Positions 18,017 to 26,861 of a stretch of 64,000 nt of DNA are shown here, in pieces (within the stretch, counting starts at the first letter, position 1; every line of letters begins with the position of its first letter). A model generated the notes under the pieces. The model was not told the origin of the DNA and ran no database searches. It saw nothing but the letters and a program-made list of their open reading frames with translations. Source of the stretch: Orlajensenia stereocauli (GTDB taxonomy: Bacteria > Actinomycetota > Actinomycetes > Actinomycetales > Microbacteriaceae); assembly GCF_039548895.1 (NCBI RefSeq), contig NZ_JBCLVG010000002.1; one strand, 5' to 3'. Both the position numbers and the translations under genes were made by a program.

Positions 18017-19222
18017 ATGCGACGAATGCATGTGGCATCCGCCATGGTCGGAGCGCTTGCGCTGCTGACACTGGCCGGCTGCACGACCGATCCCAGCGTG
18101 ACCGCTCCGTCGGACGACGCCGCGGCCACGGAGGAGGCCGAGGTCGAGTGGTTCGACCAGGCCCTGTTCGACAAGCAGGACGAGGAACGGGGGGTCGTTC
18201 CCGAGGGGCCGGATGGACAGCCCTACCTGCAGTACATCAACGCCGAGATGGTCGACACCTCGGAGTTCGCGAGCGAGGGGGCGAAGAAGGGGTGCTTCGC
18301 GAACGCCTCGATCTCGAACCCGTGGCGCCAGACCGGCTGGATCACCATGAACGAGCAGCTCAAGGTGCTGCAGGAGTCCGGTGCGATCAGCGAGCTGGAG
18401 ACGCGTGACGCGCAGGACAGCGATGACACGCAGATCGCCGACATCGACTACTTCATCAACGAGGGCAACTGCGACTTCTTCGTCATCTCGCCGAACAGCA
18501 CGGCGGCCATGACTCCGGCGGTCGAGCGGGCCTGCGACACCGGGAAGCCCGTCATCGTGTTCGACCGCGGTGTGCAGACGGACTGCCCCGTCACGTTCAT
18601 CCACCCGATCGGCGGCTTCGCGTGGGGCATCGACTCGGCGAACTTCCTGATCGACAACCTGGAAGAAGGCGACAAGGTCGTGGCGCTCCGCATCCTCCCG
18701 GGTGTCGACGTGCTCGAGCAGCGCTGGGCCGCGGCCGAGAAGCTGTTCGGCGAGGCCAAGATCGACGCCGTCGACTACTTCACCGGTGCCGACCCCGTCG
18801 AGATCAAGAAGATCATCTCCGACGAGCTCGCCAAGGGCGACGTCAAGGGCATCTGGATGGATGCCGGCGACGGCGCCGTCGCAGCGATCGAGGCGTTCGA
18901 GGACGCCGGAGTCGACTACCCGGTCATGACCGGAGAGGACGAGCTGAGCTTCCTGCGCAAGTGGAAGGACACCGGCCTCACCGGACTCGGAACGGTGTAC
19001 TCGAACTTCCAGTGGCGCACGCCGCTGCTCGCCGCGCAGAAGATCTTCGCCGGCGAGGAGGTTCCGAAGGAGTGGGTGCTCCCGCAGAGCCCCGTGACGA
19101 GTGACGACCTCGACGAGTACCTCGCTGCGAACGAGGGCATGCCCGACGGCCACTACGCCAAGTTCGGCGGAGAGGACCTGCCCGGCTACCCCACGGTCTG
19201 GCAGGAGCGCCAGATCCCGTAA
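18017..19222 (+). CDS. Sugar-binding lipoprotein of the ROK-regulated importer
   Basis: A 401-residue type I periplasmic-binding-protein-like lipoprotein. Signal peptide with lipobox L-A-G-C near residues 21-24, an acidic linker, then a two-lobed sugar-binding fold (F-F-V-I-S-P-N-S-T-A-A-M, K-P-V-I-V-F-D-R-G-V). A strong AAGGAGG sits six bases before the ATG, the best ribosome-binding site of the operon, in keeping with the high expression needed for a binding protein. W and E/D-rich mature sequence; the ligand is unknown but should be a sugar or polyol handled by the flanking epimerases. Confidence 0.9.
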   Translation: MRRMHVASAMVGALALLTLAGCTTDPSVTAPSDDAAATEEAEVEWFDQALFDKQDEERGVVPEGPDGQPYLQYINAEMVDTSEFASEGAKKGCFANASISNPWRQTGWITMNEQLKVLQESGAISELETRDAQDSDDTQIADIDYFINEGNCDFFVISPNSTAAMTPAVERACDTGKPVIVFDRGVQTDCPVTFIHPIGGFAWGIDSANFLIDNLEEGDKVVALRILPGVDVLEQRWAAAEKLFGEAKIDAVDYFTGADPVEIKKIISDELAKGDVKGIWMDAGDGAVAAIEAFEDAGVDYPVMTGEDELSFLRKWKDTGLTGLGTVYSNFQWRTPLLAAQKIFAGEEVPKEWVLPQSPVTSDDLDEYLAANEGMPDGHYAKFGGEDLPGYPTVWQERQIP

Positions 19223-19235
19223 CCGGTACGCTGCC

Positions 19236-19267
19236 GACTGGCGAGGCTCGCTCGAGCCTCGCCAGTC
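19236..19267 (+). other. Intra-operon hairpin after the binding-protein gene
   Basis: GACTGGCGAGGCTCG (19236-19250) is perfectly complementary to 19253-19267. It has no T-run and lies between the binding-protein stop and the epimerase gene. Such hairpins commonly protect the upstream mRNA or partially stop transcription, giving more binding protein than enzyme. Confidence 0.7.
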
Positions 19268-19302
19268 GCCATGCAATGCAGCTTGCGCGAGAGGAGACAC
19301 GG

Positions 19303-20172
19303 ATGCGTCGCACCATCGGCGTCAACACCTGGGTGTGGACCAGCCCGCTCGACGACGCCTCGCTCGCGGCGCTCGCCGCCAAGGCGGCCGGCATGGGGTT
19401 CGGCGCCATCGAGCTCCCCGTCGAGTCCGTGGGGGACTGGTCGCCCGAGCTCGCCCGCGAGGTCCTCGCCGAACATCGGCTGTTGCCGATCGTGGTGGGC
19501 GCCATGGGTCCGGGTCGCAATCTCGTCGCCGCTCCGGCATCCGAGGTCGTGGCCACCCAGAACTACCTCGTGCACTGCATCGGGGTCGCCGAGGCCGTCG
19601 GCGCCAGCGTCGTCGCCGGTCCGTTCTACGCCGCGACCGGACGGGCCTGGCGCATGACCGACGCCGACAGGGCCGAGCACTACCGAGAACTGCAGGCCGC
19701 GCTCACGCCTGTCGTGCACCGCGCCGAGCGGGGCGGCATCCGTCTCGCCATCGAACCCCTCAACCGCTACGAGACCAGCCTCGTCAACACCGTCGACCAG
19801 GCACTGGACGCCCTCGGCCCGCTGCTCGGTCGCGGACTCGGCCTGGCGCTCGACAGCTATCACCTCAACATCGAGGAGAAGAGCATCGGCGATGCCATCC
19901 GCACCGCCGGCGCGCACATCGCGCACGTGCAGGTCTGCGGCAACGATCGCGGCGCCGTCGGCGACGACCACATCGACTGGCCGGCCTTCCTCGACGCTCT
20001 CGACGACGCGGGCTACACCGGGCCGCTCGGGCTCGAGAGCTTCACGGGCGAGAACGCCACGATCGCCGTCGCCGCTTCCGTATGGCGCCCGCTCGCGCTC
20101 ACCCAGGACGCGCTTGCGGCAGATTCGCTCGACTACCTCACAGCACTGCAGGACGACAGGGAGAGATCATGA
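19303..20172 (+). CDS. TIM-barrel sugar epimerase, D-psicose/tagatose 3-epimerase-like
   Basis: A 289-residue AP-endonuclease-2-type barrel. Motifs resemble ketose 3-epimerases: I-E-P-L-N-R-Y-E-T (metal Glu), A-L-D-S-Y-H-L-N-I-E-E (metal Asp), a His-containing H-V-Q-V-C-G-N-D-R-G and a final L-E-S-F. These match the four-ligand metal site of the family in order. The ATG at 19303 is preferred over one 27 bases upstream because GAGGAG lies at proper spacing before it. Overlaps the next gene (ATGA). It probably interconverts ketoses at C3 as the entry step for the imported sugar; substrate is inferred only by family. Confidence 0.82.
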   Translation: MRRTIGVNTWVWTSPLDDASLAALAAKAAGMGFGAIELPVESVGDWSPELAREVLAEHRLLPIVVGAMGPGRNLVAAPASEVVATQNYLVHCIGVAEAVGASVVAGPFYAATGRAWRMTDADRAEHYRELQAALTPVVHRAERGGIRLAIEPLNRYETSLVNTVDQALDALGPLLGRGLGLALDSYHLNIEEKSIGDAIRTAGAHIAHVQVCGNDRGAVGDDHIDWPAFLDALDDAGYTGPLGLESFTGENATIAVAASVWRPLALTQDALAADSLDYLTALQDDRERS

Positions 20173-21203
20173 CCGACTCAGATGCCGGCACCACGAAGCC
20201 CGGCCATCCGGTCACGTTGTTCACCGGACAGTGGGCCGACCTGCCCTTCGAGGAGGTGGCGCGGCTGGCGGCGGAGTGGGGGTACGACGGGCTCGAGATC
20301 GCCTGCTCCGGTGATCACCTCGACCTGAAGCGTGCCGAGGAGGAACGCGGCTACCTCGACGAGCGCCGCGCCATCCTCGACCGCCACGGCCTGCAGGTGT
20401 TCGCCATCTCGAACCACCTCACGGGGCAGGCCGTGTGCGACGACCCGATCGACTTCAGGCACGAGGCCATCGTGCGCGACTACACCTGGGGCGACGGCGA
20501 CGCCGAGGGGGTGCGGCAGCGTGCGGCCGACGACATGAAGCGCTCGGCCAGAGTCGCACGCAGGCTCGGGGTCGACACCGTCGTCGGGTTCACGGGGTCG
20601 AGCATCTGGCCGTTCGTGGCCATGTTCCCGCCGGTGCCGGCTTCGGTCATCGAGGCCGGTTTCGAGGACTTCGCCGCCCGCTGGAACCCGATCCTCGACG
20701 TCTTCGACGCCGAGGGTGTGAGGTTCGCCCACGAGGTGCACCCGAGCGAGATCGCCTACGACTACTGGAGCTCGGTGCGCGCTCTCGAGGCCATCGACCA
20801 CAGGCCCGCGTTCGGTTTCAACTGGGACCCGTCGCACATGATGTGGCAGAACATCGACCCCGTCGGATTCATCTGGGACTTCAAGGACCGCATCTACCAC
20901 GTCGACTGCAAGGACACCCGGATGCGGCCGCGCAACGGTCGCGCCGGCGTGCTCGGGTCGCACCTGTCGTGGGGCGACCCGCGCCGCGGCTGGGACTTCG
21001 TGTCGACAGGGCACGGCGACGTGCCGTGGGAGGACTCGTTCCGGGCTCTGGACGCCGTCGGTTACACCGGCCCCATCTCGATCGAGTGGGAGGACGCCGG
21101 CATGGACAGGCTGCACGGAGCGCCCGAGGCCCTCGCCTACATCCGCTCGCTGCTGTGGGACCGCCCGTCGACCTCGTTCGACGCGGCGTTCTCGAACCAG
21201 TAG
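20169..21203 (+). CDS. TIM-barrel sugar phosphate isomerase/epimerase
   Basis: A 344-residue protein of the same broad AP-endonuclease-2 fold but a different subfamily. Visible metal-site candidates are E-V-H-P-S-E-I (Glu/His), F-N-W-D-P-S-H-M (Asp/His), Y-H-V-D-C-K-D-T and S-I-E-W-E-D near the end. A long insert (residues about 95-120) carries Y-T-W-G-D-G. It is the last gene of the operon and starts in an ATGA overlap. With the Gfo/Idh/MocA dehydrogenase and the other epimerase it suggests a route through keto-sugars or inositol-like intermediates. Confidence 0.82.
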   Translation: MTDSDAGTTKPGHPVTLFTGQWADLPFEEVARLAAEWGYDGLEIACSGDHLDLKRAEEERGYLDERRAILDRHGLQVFAISNHLTGQAVCDDPIDFRHEAIVRDYTWGDGDAEGVRQRAADDMKRSARVARRLGVDTVVGFTGSSIWPFVAMFPPVPASVIEAGFEDFAARWNPILDVFDAEGVRFAHEVHPSEIAYDYWSSVRALEAIDHRPAFGFNWDPSHMMWQNIDPVGFIWDFKDRIYHVDCKDTRMRPRNGRAGVLGSHLSWGDPRRGWDFVSTGHGDVPWEDSFRALDAVGYTGPISIEWEDAGMDRLHGAPEALAYIRSLLWDRPSTSFDAAFSNQ

Positions 21204-21237
21204 GGCCGGCCACCTCCTCGCCGCCCGCTCCAGCTTC

Positions 21238-21337
21238 GCTCGCTGAGGCCCGGACGAAGTCCGCGGGCGAAGCGCGCCGGGATGCGGCGTCGACGGAGCG
21301 CGCTTCGGGCGGTCGCTCCGCTCGGCCCTCACCGAGC
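21238..21337. repeat. Dispersed palindromic repeat copy
   Basis: A copy of the window-wide element: CGCTCGCTGAGGCCCGGACG at the left, a central spacer, and GCTCGGCCCTCACCGAGC at the right. The arms are near-complementary. It directly follows the sugar operon and could fold into a long hairpin ending transcription. Confidence 0.75.
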
Positions 21338-21364
21338 ACATTCGCGTGGAAGAGTTGACCCACC

Positions 21365-22027
21365 ATGGCACCGACCCCTCGCACCCTCGCTCCGCGCATC
21401 GACCGCATCCGTCCCCCCGAACTGCTCGATGGCGATGCCGACGCCCTCGAACCGCACGACAGCCACGATGCCGAGCGCTTCGCCGGCATCGATCTCACCG
21501 CACGAGACCTGCAGGGCGCCACCTTCAGCGAGTGCGCCTTCCTCGACGTCTCGGCGCACGAGGCCGACCTGCGCACGGCCAGCTTCCTCGACACCACGAT
21601 CGAGCGCCTCAACGCCCCCATCCTGAGTGCCGCCCGCTCGCGGTTCCGTGACGTCAGCCTAGACTCCTCCCGCATCGGATCCGCCGAGTTCTACGACGCA
21701 TCGTGGCAGTCGGTGCACATCTCGAACTGCAAGCTCGGCTTCGTGAACCTGCGCGGTGCCCACCTGCAGGACGTGCAGTTCACCGACTGCACCATCGACG
21801 AACTCGACCTCGGCGGAGCGAAGGCCAACAGGGTCTCCTTCGCCGGCACGCGTGTCGGCACGATCGACCTCACCCGTGCGGAGCTGCGCAACGTCGACCT
21901 GCGCACGGTCGATCTCCGTCGCATCGTGGGCCTGCCCGGCCTCAAGGGCGCGACGCTCACGCCCGACCAGGTGGCCGAGCTGGCGTCGCTCTTCGCCGAC
22001 CAGCTCGGCATCACCGTCGAGGACTGA
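21365..22027 (+). CDS. Pentapeptide-repeat protein
   Basis: A 220-residue protein. From about residue 40 to 195 it consists of A-[D/N]-L/F-x-x type repeats (for example D-L-T-A-R-D-L-Q-G-A, A-D-L-R-T-A-S-F, V-N-L-R-G-A-H-L, I-D-L-T-R-A-E-L-R-N-V), forming a right-handed quadrilateral beta-helix. Related proteins mimic DNA or protect gyrase, but most have unknown roles. The C-terminal D-Q-V-A-E-L-A-S-L-F-A-D-Q-L-G-I is typical of actinobacterial relatives. Monocistronic between a repeat and a terminator. Confidence 0.9.
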   Translation: MAPTPRTLAPRIDRIRPPELLDGDADALEPHDSHDAERFAGIDLTARDLQGATFSECAFLDVSAHEADLRTASFLDTTIERLNAPILSAARSRFRDVSLDSSRIGSAEFYDASWQSVHISNCKLGFVNLRGAHLQDVQFTDCTIDELDLGGAKANRVSFAGTRVGTIDLTRAELRNVDLRTVDLRRIVGLPGLKGATLTPDQVAELASLFADQLGITVED

Positions 22028-22050
22028 CCCGCCCTCATCCCCCATGGCGT

Positions 22051-22106
22051 CGAGATGACGCGAATCGACCTCCCGCCGGCGCGGAAGGTCGATTCGTGTC
22101 ACCTCG
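22051..22106. terminator. Bidirectional terminator hairpin
   Basis: A 20-bp stem, 22051-22070 against 22087-22106, with one mismatch and one G-T pair, around a 16-base loop. It separates the converging pentapeptide-repeat and ABC ATPase genes. No T-run. Confidence 0.8.
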
Positions 22107-22115
22107 ATCGGGTGA

Positions 22116-22141
22116 CCGCCCGGCTGTCCCCCGCCGGGCGG
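22116..22141 (-). terminator. Terminator hairpin of the ABC transporter operon
   Basis: CCGCCCGGC (22116-22124) pairs perfectly with GCCGGGCGG (22133-22141) across an eight-base loop, just after the stop of the ABC ATPase gene on the minus strand. Confidence 0.6.
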
Positions 22142-22148
22142 CCACGTC

Positions 22149-22817
22149 TCAGACCTCCCGCACTGCTCCCTGCTTGATGTGCAGCCGGCGCTCGGCCCGC
22201 CGCGCCACGGCCGAGTCGTGCGTCACGACGATGAGCGTGAGCCCGCGATCGCGCCACAGGCCCTCGAGCAGGTCCATGATCTCGTCGCGGGTCTCCTCGT
22301 CGAGGTTCCCCGTCGGCTCGTCGGCGAGGAGCACCTCCGGCTCCTTCACGAGCGCCCGGGCGATCGCAACGCGCTGCTGCTGACCGCCCGACAGCTCATT
22401 CGGCAGGTGGGTGCCGCGGTCCGCGAGCCCGACGGAGGCCAGCGCATCCGTCGCACGCTTCGACCGCTCGGCTCCCGAGACACCGAGCGGCTCGAGTGCA
22501 GTCTCGACGTTCTGTTGGGCCGTGAGCGTCGGGATCAGGTTGAAGCCCTGGAAGACGAACCCGATCTCCTTCGCCCGCACGTGCGCGAGCTTGCCGTCCG
22601 ACATCGTCGAGATGTCCTGGTCGCTCAGGGTGATGGTGCCACCCGACGGCCGGTCGAGGCCGCCGAGCATCTGCAGCAGCGTGGACTTGCCGCCGCCCGT
22701 CGGACCCTGGATGGCCACCATCTGGCCCGAGCCGATGGCGAGGTTCACGCCCTTGAGCGCGTGAACCGTGCGCTTGCCCTGCGTGTAGGTCTTGCTGACA
22801 TTGCTGAGGGTGTACAT
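22149..22817 (-). CDS. ABC transporter ATPase, MacB/LolD type
   Basis: A 222-residue ATPase with Walker A G-P-T-G-G-G-K-S-T, Q-loop F-Q-G-F-N-L-I-P, signature E-L-S-G-G-Q-Q-Q-R and Walker B L-A-D-E-P-T-G-N-L-D-E. The last is characteristic of the LolD/MacB/FtsE branch that works by mechanotransmission. It partners the FtsX-like permease just upstream. AGGGAA precedes the ATG. Divergent from a two-component system, an arrangement typical of envelope-stress or antimicrobial-peptide modules. Confidence 0.93.
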   Translation of the reverse strand: MYTLSNVSKTYTQGKRTVHALKGVNLAIGSGQMVAIQGPTGGGKSTLLQMLGGLDRPSGGTITLSDQDISTMSDGKLAHVRAKEIGFVFQGFNLIPTLTAQQNVETALEPLGVSGAERSKRATDALASVGLADRGTHLPNELSGGQQQRVAIARALVKEPEVLLADEPTGNLDEETRDEIMDLLEGLWRDRGLTLIVVTHDSAVARRAERRLHIKQGAVREV

Positions 22818-22864
22818 GGTTCCCTGTCTTTCCTGGTCGAGCGTCGATGTGAGACGGATGCGGG

Positions 22865-24370
22865 TCAGCCGACGCTGCGCAGGGCCTCGGCGGGGCGCAG
22901 GCGGGCCGCGCGCCAGCCGCCGAACGCCCCGGCGATGAGGCCGCCGAGCACGGCGAGGCCCACGGCGACGGCGATCACCGAGAGGGTGAGCGGCGCATTG
23001 AGCGCGATGTCCGTGGTGGCCTGGGTCGCGGCGGCCATCGGGCCGCCGAAGCCGCGTCCACCGCCCGCACCGCCCGCGCCACCGGCGCCGGCCCCAGCGG
23101 CCGCGTCGATCCCGCCCGTCGAGGCGGTGCCCGAGAGGGTCGGCGCGATGATGTTGATCACGGTGATGCCGATCACGCCGATCACGATGCCGAGGGCGCC
23201 GCCGATCAGACCCTGTACCAGCGACTCGCCGGTGACCTGGCCGACGATGCGACGATTCGACCAGCCGATGGCCTTCAGGGTCCCGAACTCCCGGGTGCGA
23301 CGCGTCACGCCCGAGATGGTGAACAGGATCGCGATCAGGAACGCCGCGATCAGCACGGCGATCGAGAGCCAGAGGCCGAGGTTGGCCACCAGGTCGGATG
23401 CGGTGCCGAGCGAGCCGGAGACGCTCGACGCGAGGTCCTCCTGGGTCGAGACCGTGGCATCCGGAAGCGCGGTCTCGATGTCGGCCTGCACCTGGGCGAT
23501 GTCGGTCGACGATGCCGCCTGCACGTAGATGTTCGAGATGTTGCCGTCTTCGCCCGAGAGGGCCTGGGCGACGTCGAGGGGGATGTAGACGTTCGAGGCG
23601 CTGGCAGCGTCGGCCGAGTTCGACGTGACGGTCCCGACGATCTCGAAGTCGGTGCCGCCGATGTCGATCGTGTCGCCCACCGCGAGCTCGGCGCTGGTGG
23701 CGTAGTCGGCGTCGAGCACGGCCACGTCGGCGCCGGTGTCATCGGTGTCGAGGGTGCGACCCTCCGCGAGGGTGACGGCCGAGAGTGGACCGATCGCGTC
23801 AGCGGTCGGGTCGAGGCCGAGCACGGTGAAGCTGTCGACGTCGAAGGCGCTGCCGCCGGCACCGTCGGCTCCACCCTGCGGGGGCGCAGCGCCCTGGTCG
23901 GTGGGGGCCCCGTCGGTCGTTCCGCTGTCGCGGTCGAACTGCGGCATCTCGCCGTTGAAGGTCGTGTTGGTGAGCGAGAGGGTCCCGGATGCCGCAGACA
24001 CGTTGTCGATACCGGTCACAGTGTCGAGAGCGGTCGCAGCGAAGGTGCTCGAGCCGAAGCCTGCAGACAGCCGCGACTGGCTCACCGCTGTGGTGCCGTC
24101 GTCGCTGGTCGTGCCGTCGTCGGCTCCGAACTGGAACCGGCCGCGATCGCCCTCCTCACCCTCGGCCGGCGGGGTGGGGGTCTGGCTCACGGTGATGTCG
24201 GTTCCGACGCCGTAGACAGACTCGAGCACCGAGGCCTGGGCGGTCTTCACGCCCGCGGCGACGGAGTTGACGATGATGACGAGGGCGATGGCGAGGGCCA
24301 TGCCGATGGCGATGATCGCCGTCTGGCGGCGCCGCCCGGCGAGCTCACGCCGGAGGTAGGTGAAAAACAT
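22865..24370 (-). CDS. MacB-like/FtsX-type ABC permease
   Basis: A 501-residue permease with an N-terminal membrane helix (residues about 17-40), a large extracellular MacB-type periplasmic core domain (about 50-330) rich in Asp/Thr/Gly, then three C-terminal helices of the FtsX domain. Between the second and third C-terminal helices lies a Gly/Ala-rich stretch (near residues 425-445) that is unusually flexible. Start supported by AAGGAG eight bases upstream. The 15 residues after the first helix include a Q-A-S-V-L-E-S-V-Y-G-V-G-T-D segment typical of the family. Probably exports or senses an envelope-active compound under control of the divergent two-component system. Confidence 0.9.
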   Translation of the reverse strand: MFFTYLRRELAGRRRQTAIIAIGMALAIALVIIVNSVAAGVKTAQASVLESVYGVGTDITVSQTPTPPAEGEEGDRGRFQFGADDGTTSDDGTTAVSQSRLSAGFGSSTFAATALDTVTGIDNVSAASGTLSLTNTTFNGEMPQFDRDSGTTDGAPTDQGAAPPQGGADGAGGSAFDVDSFTVLGLDPTADAIGPLSAVTLAEGRTLDTDDTGADVAVLDADYATSAELAVGDTIDIGGTDFEIVGTVTSNSADAASASNVYIPLDVAQALSGEDGNISNIYVQAASSTDIAQVQADIETALPDATVSTQEDLASSVSGSLGTASDLVANLGLWLSIAVLIAAFLIAILFTISGVTRRTREFGTLKAIGWSNRRIVGQVTGESLVQGLIGGALGIVIGVIGITVINIIAPTLSGTASTGGIDAAAGAGAGGAGGAGGGRGFGGPMAAATQATTDIALNAPLTLSVIAVAVGLAVLGGLIAGAFGGWRAARLRPAEALRSVG

Positions 24371-24411
24371 TCTGCTCCTTCAGGTGGATGACCCGACGGT
24401 AGGGGCCGCCG

Positions 24412-24524
24412 CTATCGCGGCACTATGGCGAGGCTGTGGGGACGCTATGGACGCGCCGCCCTCGCTGCCTCGACCACCCGGAGACTCACAGCCACGACAC
24501 TGAAGCCTCATAGACGACTCATAG
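24412..24524. promoter_or_regulatory. Two 11-bp-phased site arrays between ABC and two-component genes
   Basis: CTATCG at 24412, CTATGG at 24423, CTGTGG at 24434 and CTATGG at 24445 recur every 11 bp. On the opposite sense, GACTCACAG at 24483, GCCTCATAG at 24505 and GACTCATAG at 24516 lie on the same 11-bp step (one position skipped). The reverse complement of CTATGG is CCATAG, close to TCATAG. Direct repeats at one helical turn are how OmpR-type response regulators bind, so this is very likely the DNA target of the regulator encoded at 24550, serving both divergent units. Confidence 0.7.
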
Positions 24525-24549
24525 ACGGATGCGGATACTGGGAAGCACC

Positions 24550-25308
24550 ATGACGACTGAATCGACCGACCAGGCCCCCGTCCGCCAGCTCGCCGGCGGC
24601 ATCCGCCGCGCTGATGGCACCCCCGTGCGCGTGCTCGTCGTCGATGACGAGTCCACCCTCACCGACCTGCTCCAGATGGCCCTGCGTTACGAGGGCTGGG
24701 ACGTGCGCACCGCCGCCGACGGCCGCAGCGCCGTCGCGGCCGCCCGCGAGTTCCGCCCCGACGCCGTCGTGCTCGACATCATGCTCCCCGACATCGACGG
24801 CCTGCAGGTGCTGGCGCGCATCCGCGAGGACCGTCCGGAGGCCCCTGTGCTGTTCCTCACGGCCAAGGATTCACTCGACGACCGCCTCAAGGGCCTCACC
24901 GCCGGCGGCGACGACTACGTCACCAAGCCGTTCAGCCTCGAGGAGGTCGTGGCGAGACTGCGCGGGCTGGTGCGGCGCTCGACGTTGACGTCGGCGTCGG
25001 CATCCGACCCCGTCATCGAGATCGGCGACCTCATGCTCAACGAGGACAGCCACGAGGTCACCCGCGCCGGCGAACTCATCGAGCTCACGGCGACGGAGTT
25101 CGAACTGCTGCGCTTCCTGATGCGCAACCCGCGTCGTGTGCTCAGCAAGTCGCAGATCCTCGATCGCGTCTGGAGCTATGACTTCGGCGGCCGCTCCAGC
25201 GTCGTCGAGATCTACATCTCCTACCTGCGCAAGAAGATCGACGCCGGACGTGAGCCGATGATCCACACCGTGCGCGGCGCGGGCTATCTCATCAAGCAAG
25301 CCGTATGA
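24550..25308 (+). CDS. OmpR-family response regulator
   Basis: A 252-residue regulator. The receiver domain contains the acidic pair D-D-E, phosphoacceptor Asp76 in V-V-L-D-I-M-L-P-D and the switch Lys in T-K-P-F. The C-terminal winged helix has E-L-T-A-T-E-F-E-L-L-R-F-L and V-R-G-A-G-Y-L. The ATG at 24550 has GGGAAG upstream and is preferred over an in-frame ATG 21 bases earlier, which lies close to the phased repeats. The stop overlaps the kinase start (ATGA). Confidence 0.93.
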   Translation: MTTESTDQAPVRQLAGGIRRADGTPVRVLVVDDESTLTDLLQMALRYEGWDVRTAADGRSAVAAAREFRPDAVVLDIMLPDIDGLQVLARIREDRPEAPVLFLTAKDSLDDRLKGLTAGGDDYVTKPFSLEEVVARLRGLVRRSTLTSASASDPVIEIGDLMLNEDSHEVTRAGELIELTATEFELLRFLMRNPRRVLSKSQILDRVWSYDFGGRSSVVEIYISYLRKKIDAGREPMIHTVRGAGYLIKQAV

Positions 25309-26858
25309 GCGAGCAGAGGGTCGCCGGCGTCACGGCTTTCACCAAGGACCGGACGCCGACGGATGCCGCTGCAGAGGTCACAGGCCCGCGTGCGCCGATG
25401 ACCCTGGTGCGCCGCTTGCTCATCACCGTCATCGCCGTGCTCGCCGTCGTCAGCACCGTCATCGGCCTGGTGAGCGTGCTCGTGCTGCAGGCGTCGCTCA
25501 TGGATCGCGTCGACACCCAGTTGGCCAGTGCCACCAAGCGTGGGTACGTGGCCGTCGGTATCCCGCAGAACCCGAACGGCGGGCGGCCGAGCTTCCGGCT
25601 CCCGGACGCCGTCGACATCCTCGGGGTGCCCAGTCAGGCGGAGGGAACGATCGCCGTGGTCGCGCAGGACGGGGCCGTGCAGTCGGCCGGCCTCCTCGAC
25701 ACGAACGGCGATATCACCCGGATCACCGTCGAGCAGGGTGACGCGCTCGCAGCGGTGCCCGCAGACCGACAGCCACACACGGTCACGCTGAGCGAACCAC
25801 TCGGCCAGTACCGCGCTGTCGCCGTCGAGGATCGCAATGGCGGCAAGGTCGTCATCGGCCTCCCTCTCGCCGGAGTGAACGCCACCGTGATCCAGCTCAC
25901 CATCACCATCGCGATCGTCGCTCTCCTCGGCATCCTCATCGTGGCTCTCCTCGGTGCCCGGATCGTGCGCATCGCGCTGCGTCCGCTCACCCGCGTGACG
26001 CAGACCGCCCAACGGGTCGCCCAGTTGCCGCTCGATCGCGGCGAGGTCGCCCTCGCCGAGAGGGTTCCTGATGCCGACGCCGACGAACGCACCGAGGTCG
26101 GGCAGGTGGGGGCAGCGCTCAACACCATGCTCGATCACGTCGGCGCCGCCCTCGAGGCCCGCCAGGAGTCCGAGCAGAAGGTGCGTCGATTCGTCGCGGA
26201 CGCGAGCCACGAGCTGCGCACGCCGCTCGCCTCCATCCGTGGCTACTCAGAGCTCACGCGCCGTTCCGGTCAGGAGGTGCCGCCGGACACCGCGCACGCG
26301 CTTTCGCGAATCGAGAGCGAGTCGGTCCGCATGACCGGTCTGGTCGAGGACCTCCTGCTGCTCGCCAGGCTCGACGAGGGTCGGGAGCTCGCGCACGATC
26401 CGGTCGATCTCACCAGCATCATGATCGACGCCATCGGCGACGCCCACGTCTCAGGTCCCGACCACGACTGGGAGGTCGACCTCCCTGAAGAGCCGGTCGT
26501 CGTCGACGGCGATGCTCCCCGCCTGCACCAGGTCGTGGTGAACCTGCTGGCGAACGCCAGGGTGCACACGCCGGGAGGCACATCCGTGGTCGCCAGGCTG
26601 ACGGATGCCGGCGACTCCGTGTCGATCACGGTGCAGGACGACGGTCCCGGCATCGATCCCGCCATCAGCGGAACGCTGTTCGAGCGCTTCACCCGCGGCG
26701 ACGTCTCGCGCACCCGGGCGACCGGGAGCACAGGCCTCGGCCTCGCCATCGTGCAGGCCGTCGTCGAGGCCCACGGCGGAACGGTGTCGGTGGCCAGCGA
26801 ACCCGGGGACACCACGTTCACCGTCATCCTTCCGCGCGACCGCCCGCTGATCGAGTAG
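25305..26858 (+). CDS. Sensor histidine kinase
   Basis: A 517-residue kinase partnered with the preceding response regulator. Two membrane helices (about 35-60 and 195-220) flank an extracytoplasmic sensor domain of about 135 residues; a HAMP region follows. The HisKA motif D-A-S-H-E-L-R-T-P-L has phosphoacceptor His302, and the ATPase domain shows N-L-L-A-N-A (N box), D-D-G-P-G-I (G1) and G-L-G-L-A-I-V (G2). The kinase probably senses envelope damage or a compound expelled by the divergent ABC transporter. Confidence 0.94.
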   Translation: MSEQRVAGVTAFTKDRTPTDAAAEVTGPRAPMTLVRRLLITVIAVLAVVSTVIGLVSVLVLQASLMDRVDTQLASATKRGYVAVGIPQNPNGGRPSFRLPDAVDILGVPSQAEGTIAVVAQDGAVQSAGLLDTNGDITRITVEQGDALAAVPADRQPHTVTLSEPLGQYRAVAVEDRNGGKVVIGLPLAGVNATVIQLTITIAIVALLGILIVALLGARIVRIALRPLTRVTQTAQRVAQLPLDRGEVALAERVPDADADERTEVGQVGAALNTMLDHVGAALEARQESEQKVRRFVADASHELRTPLASIRGYSELTRRSGQEVPPDTAHALSRIESESVRMTGLVEDLLLLARLDEGRELAHDPVDLTSIMIDAIGDAHVSGPDHDWEVDLPEEPVVVDGDAPRLHQVVVNLLANARVHTPGGTSVVARLTDAGDSVSITVQDDGPGIDPAISGTLFERFTRGDVSRTRATGSTGLGLAIVQAVVEAHGGTVSVASEPGDTTFTVILPRDRPLIE

Positions 26859-26861
26859 CCC

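Noticed and set aside
17792..19300. A 502-codon minus-strand frame opposite the sugar-binding lipoprotein
   Set aside because: Antisense to a lipoprotein with signal peptide and ribosome-binding site; no recognisable protein content.
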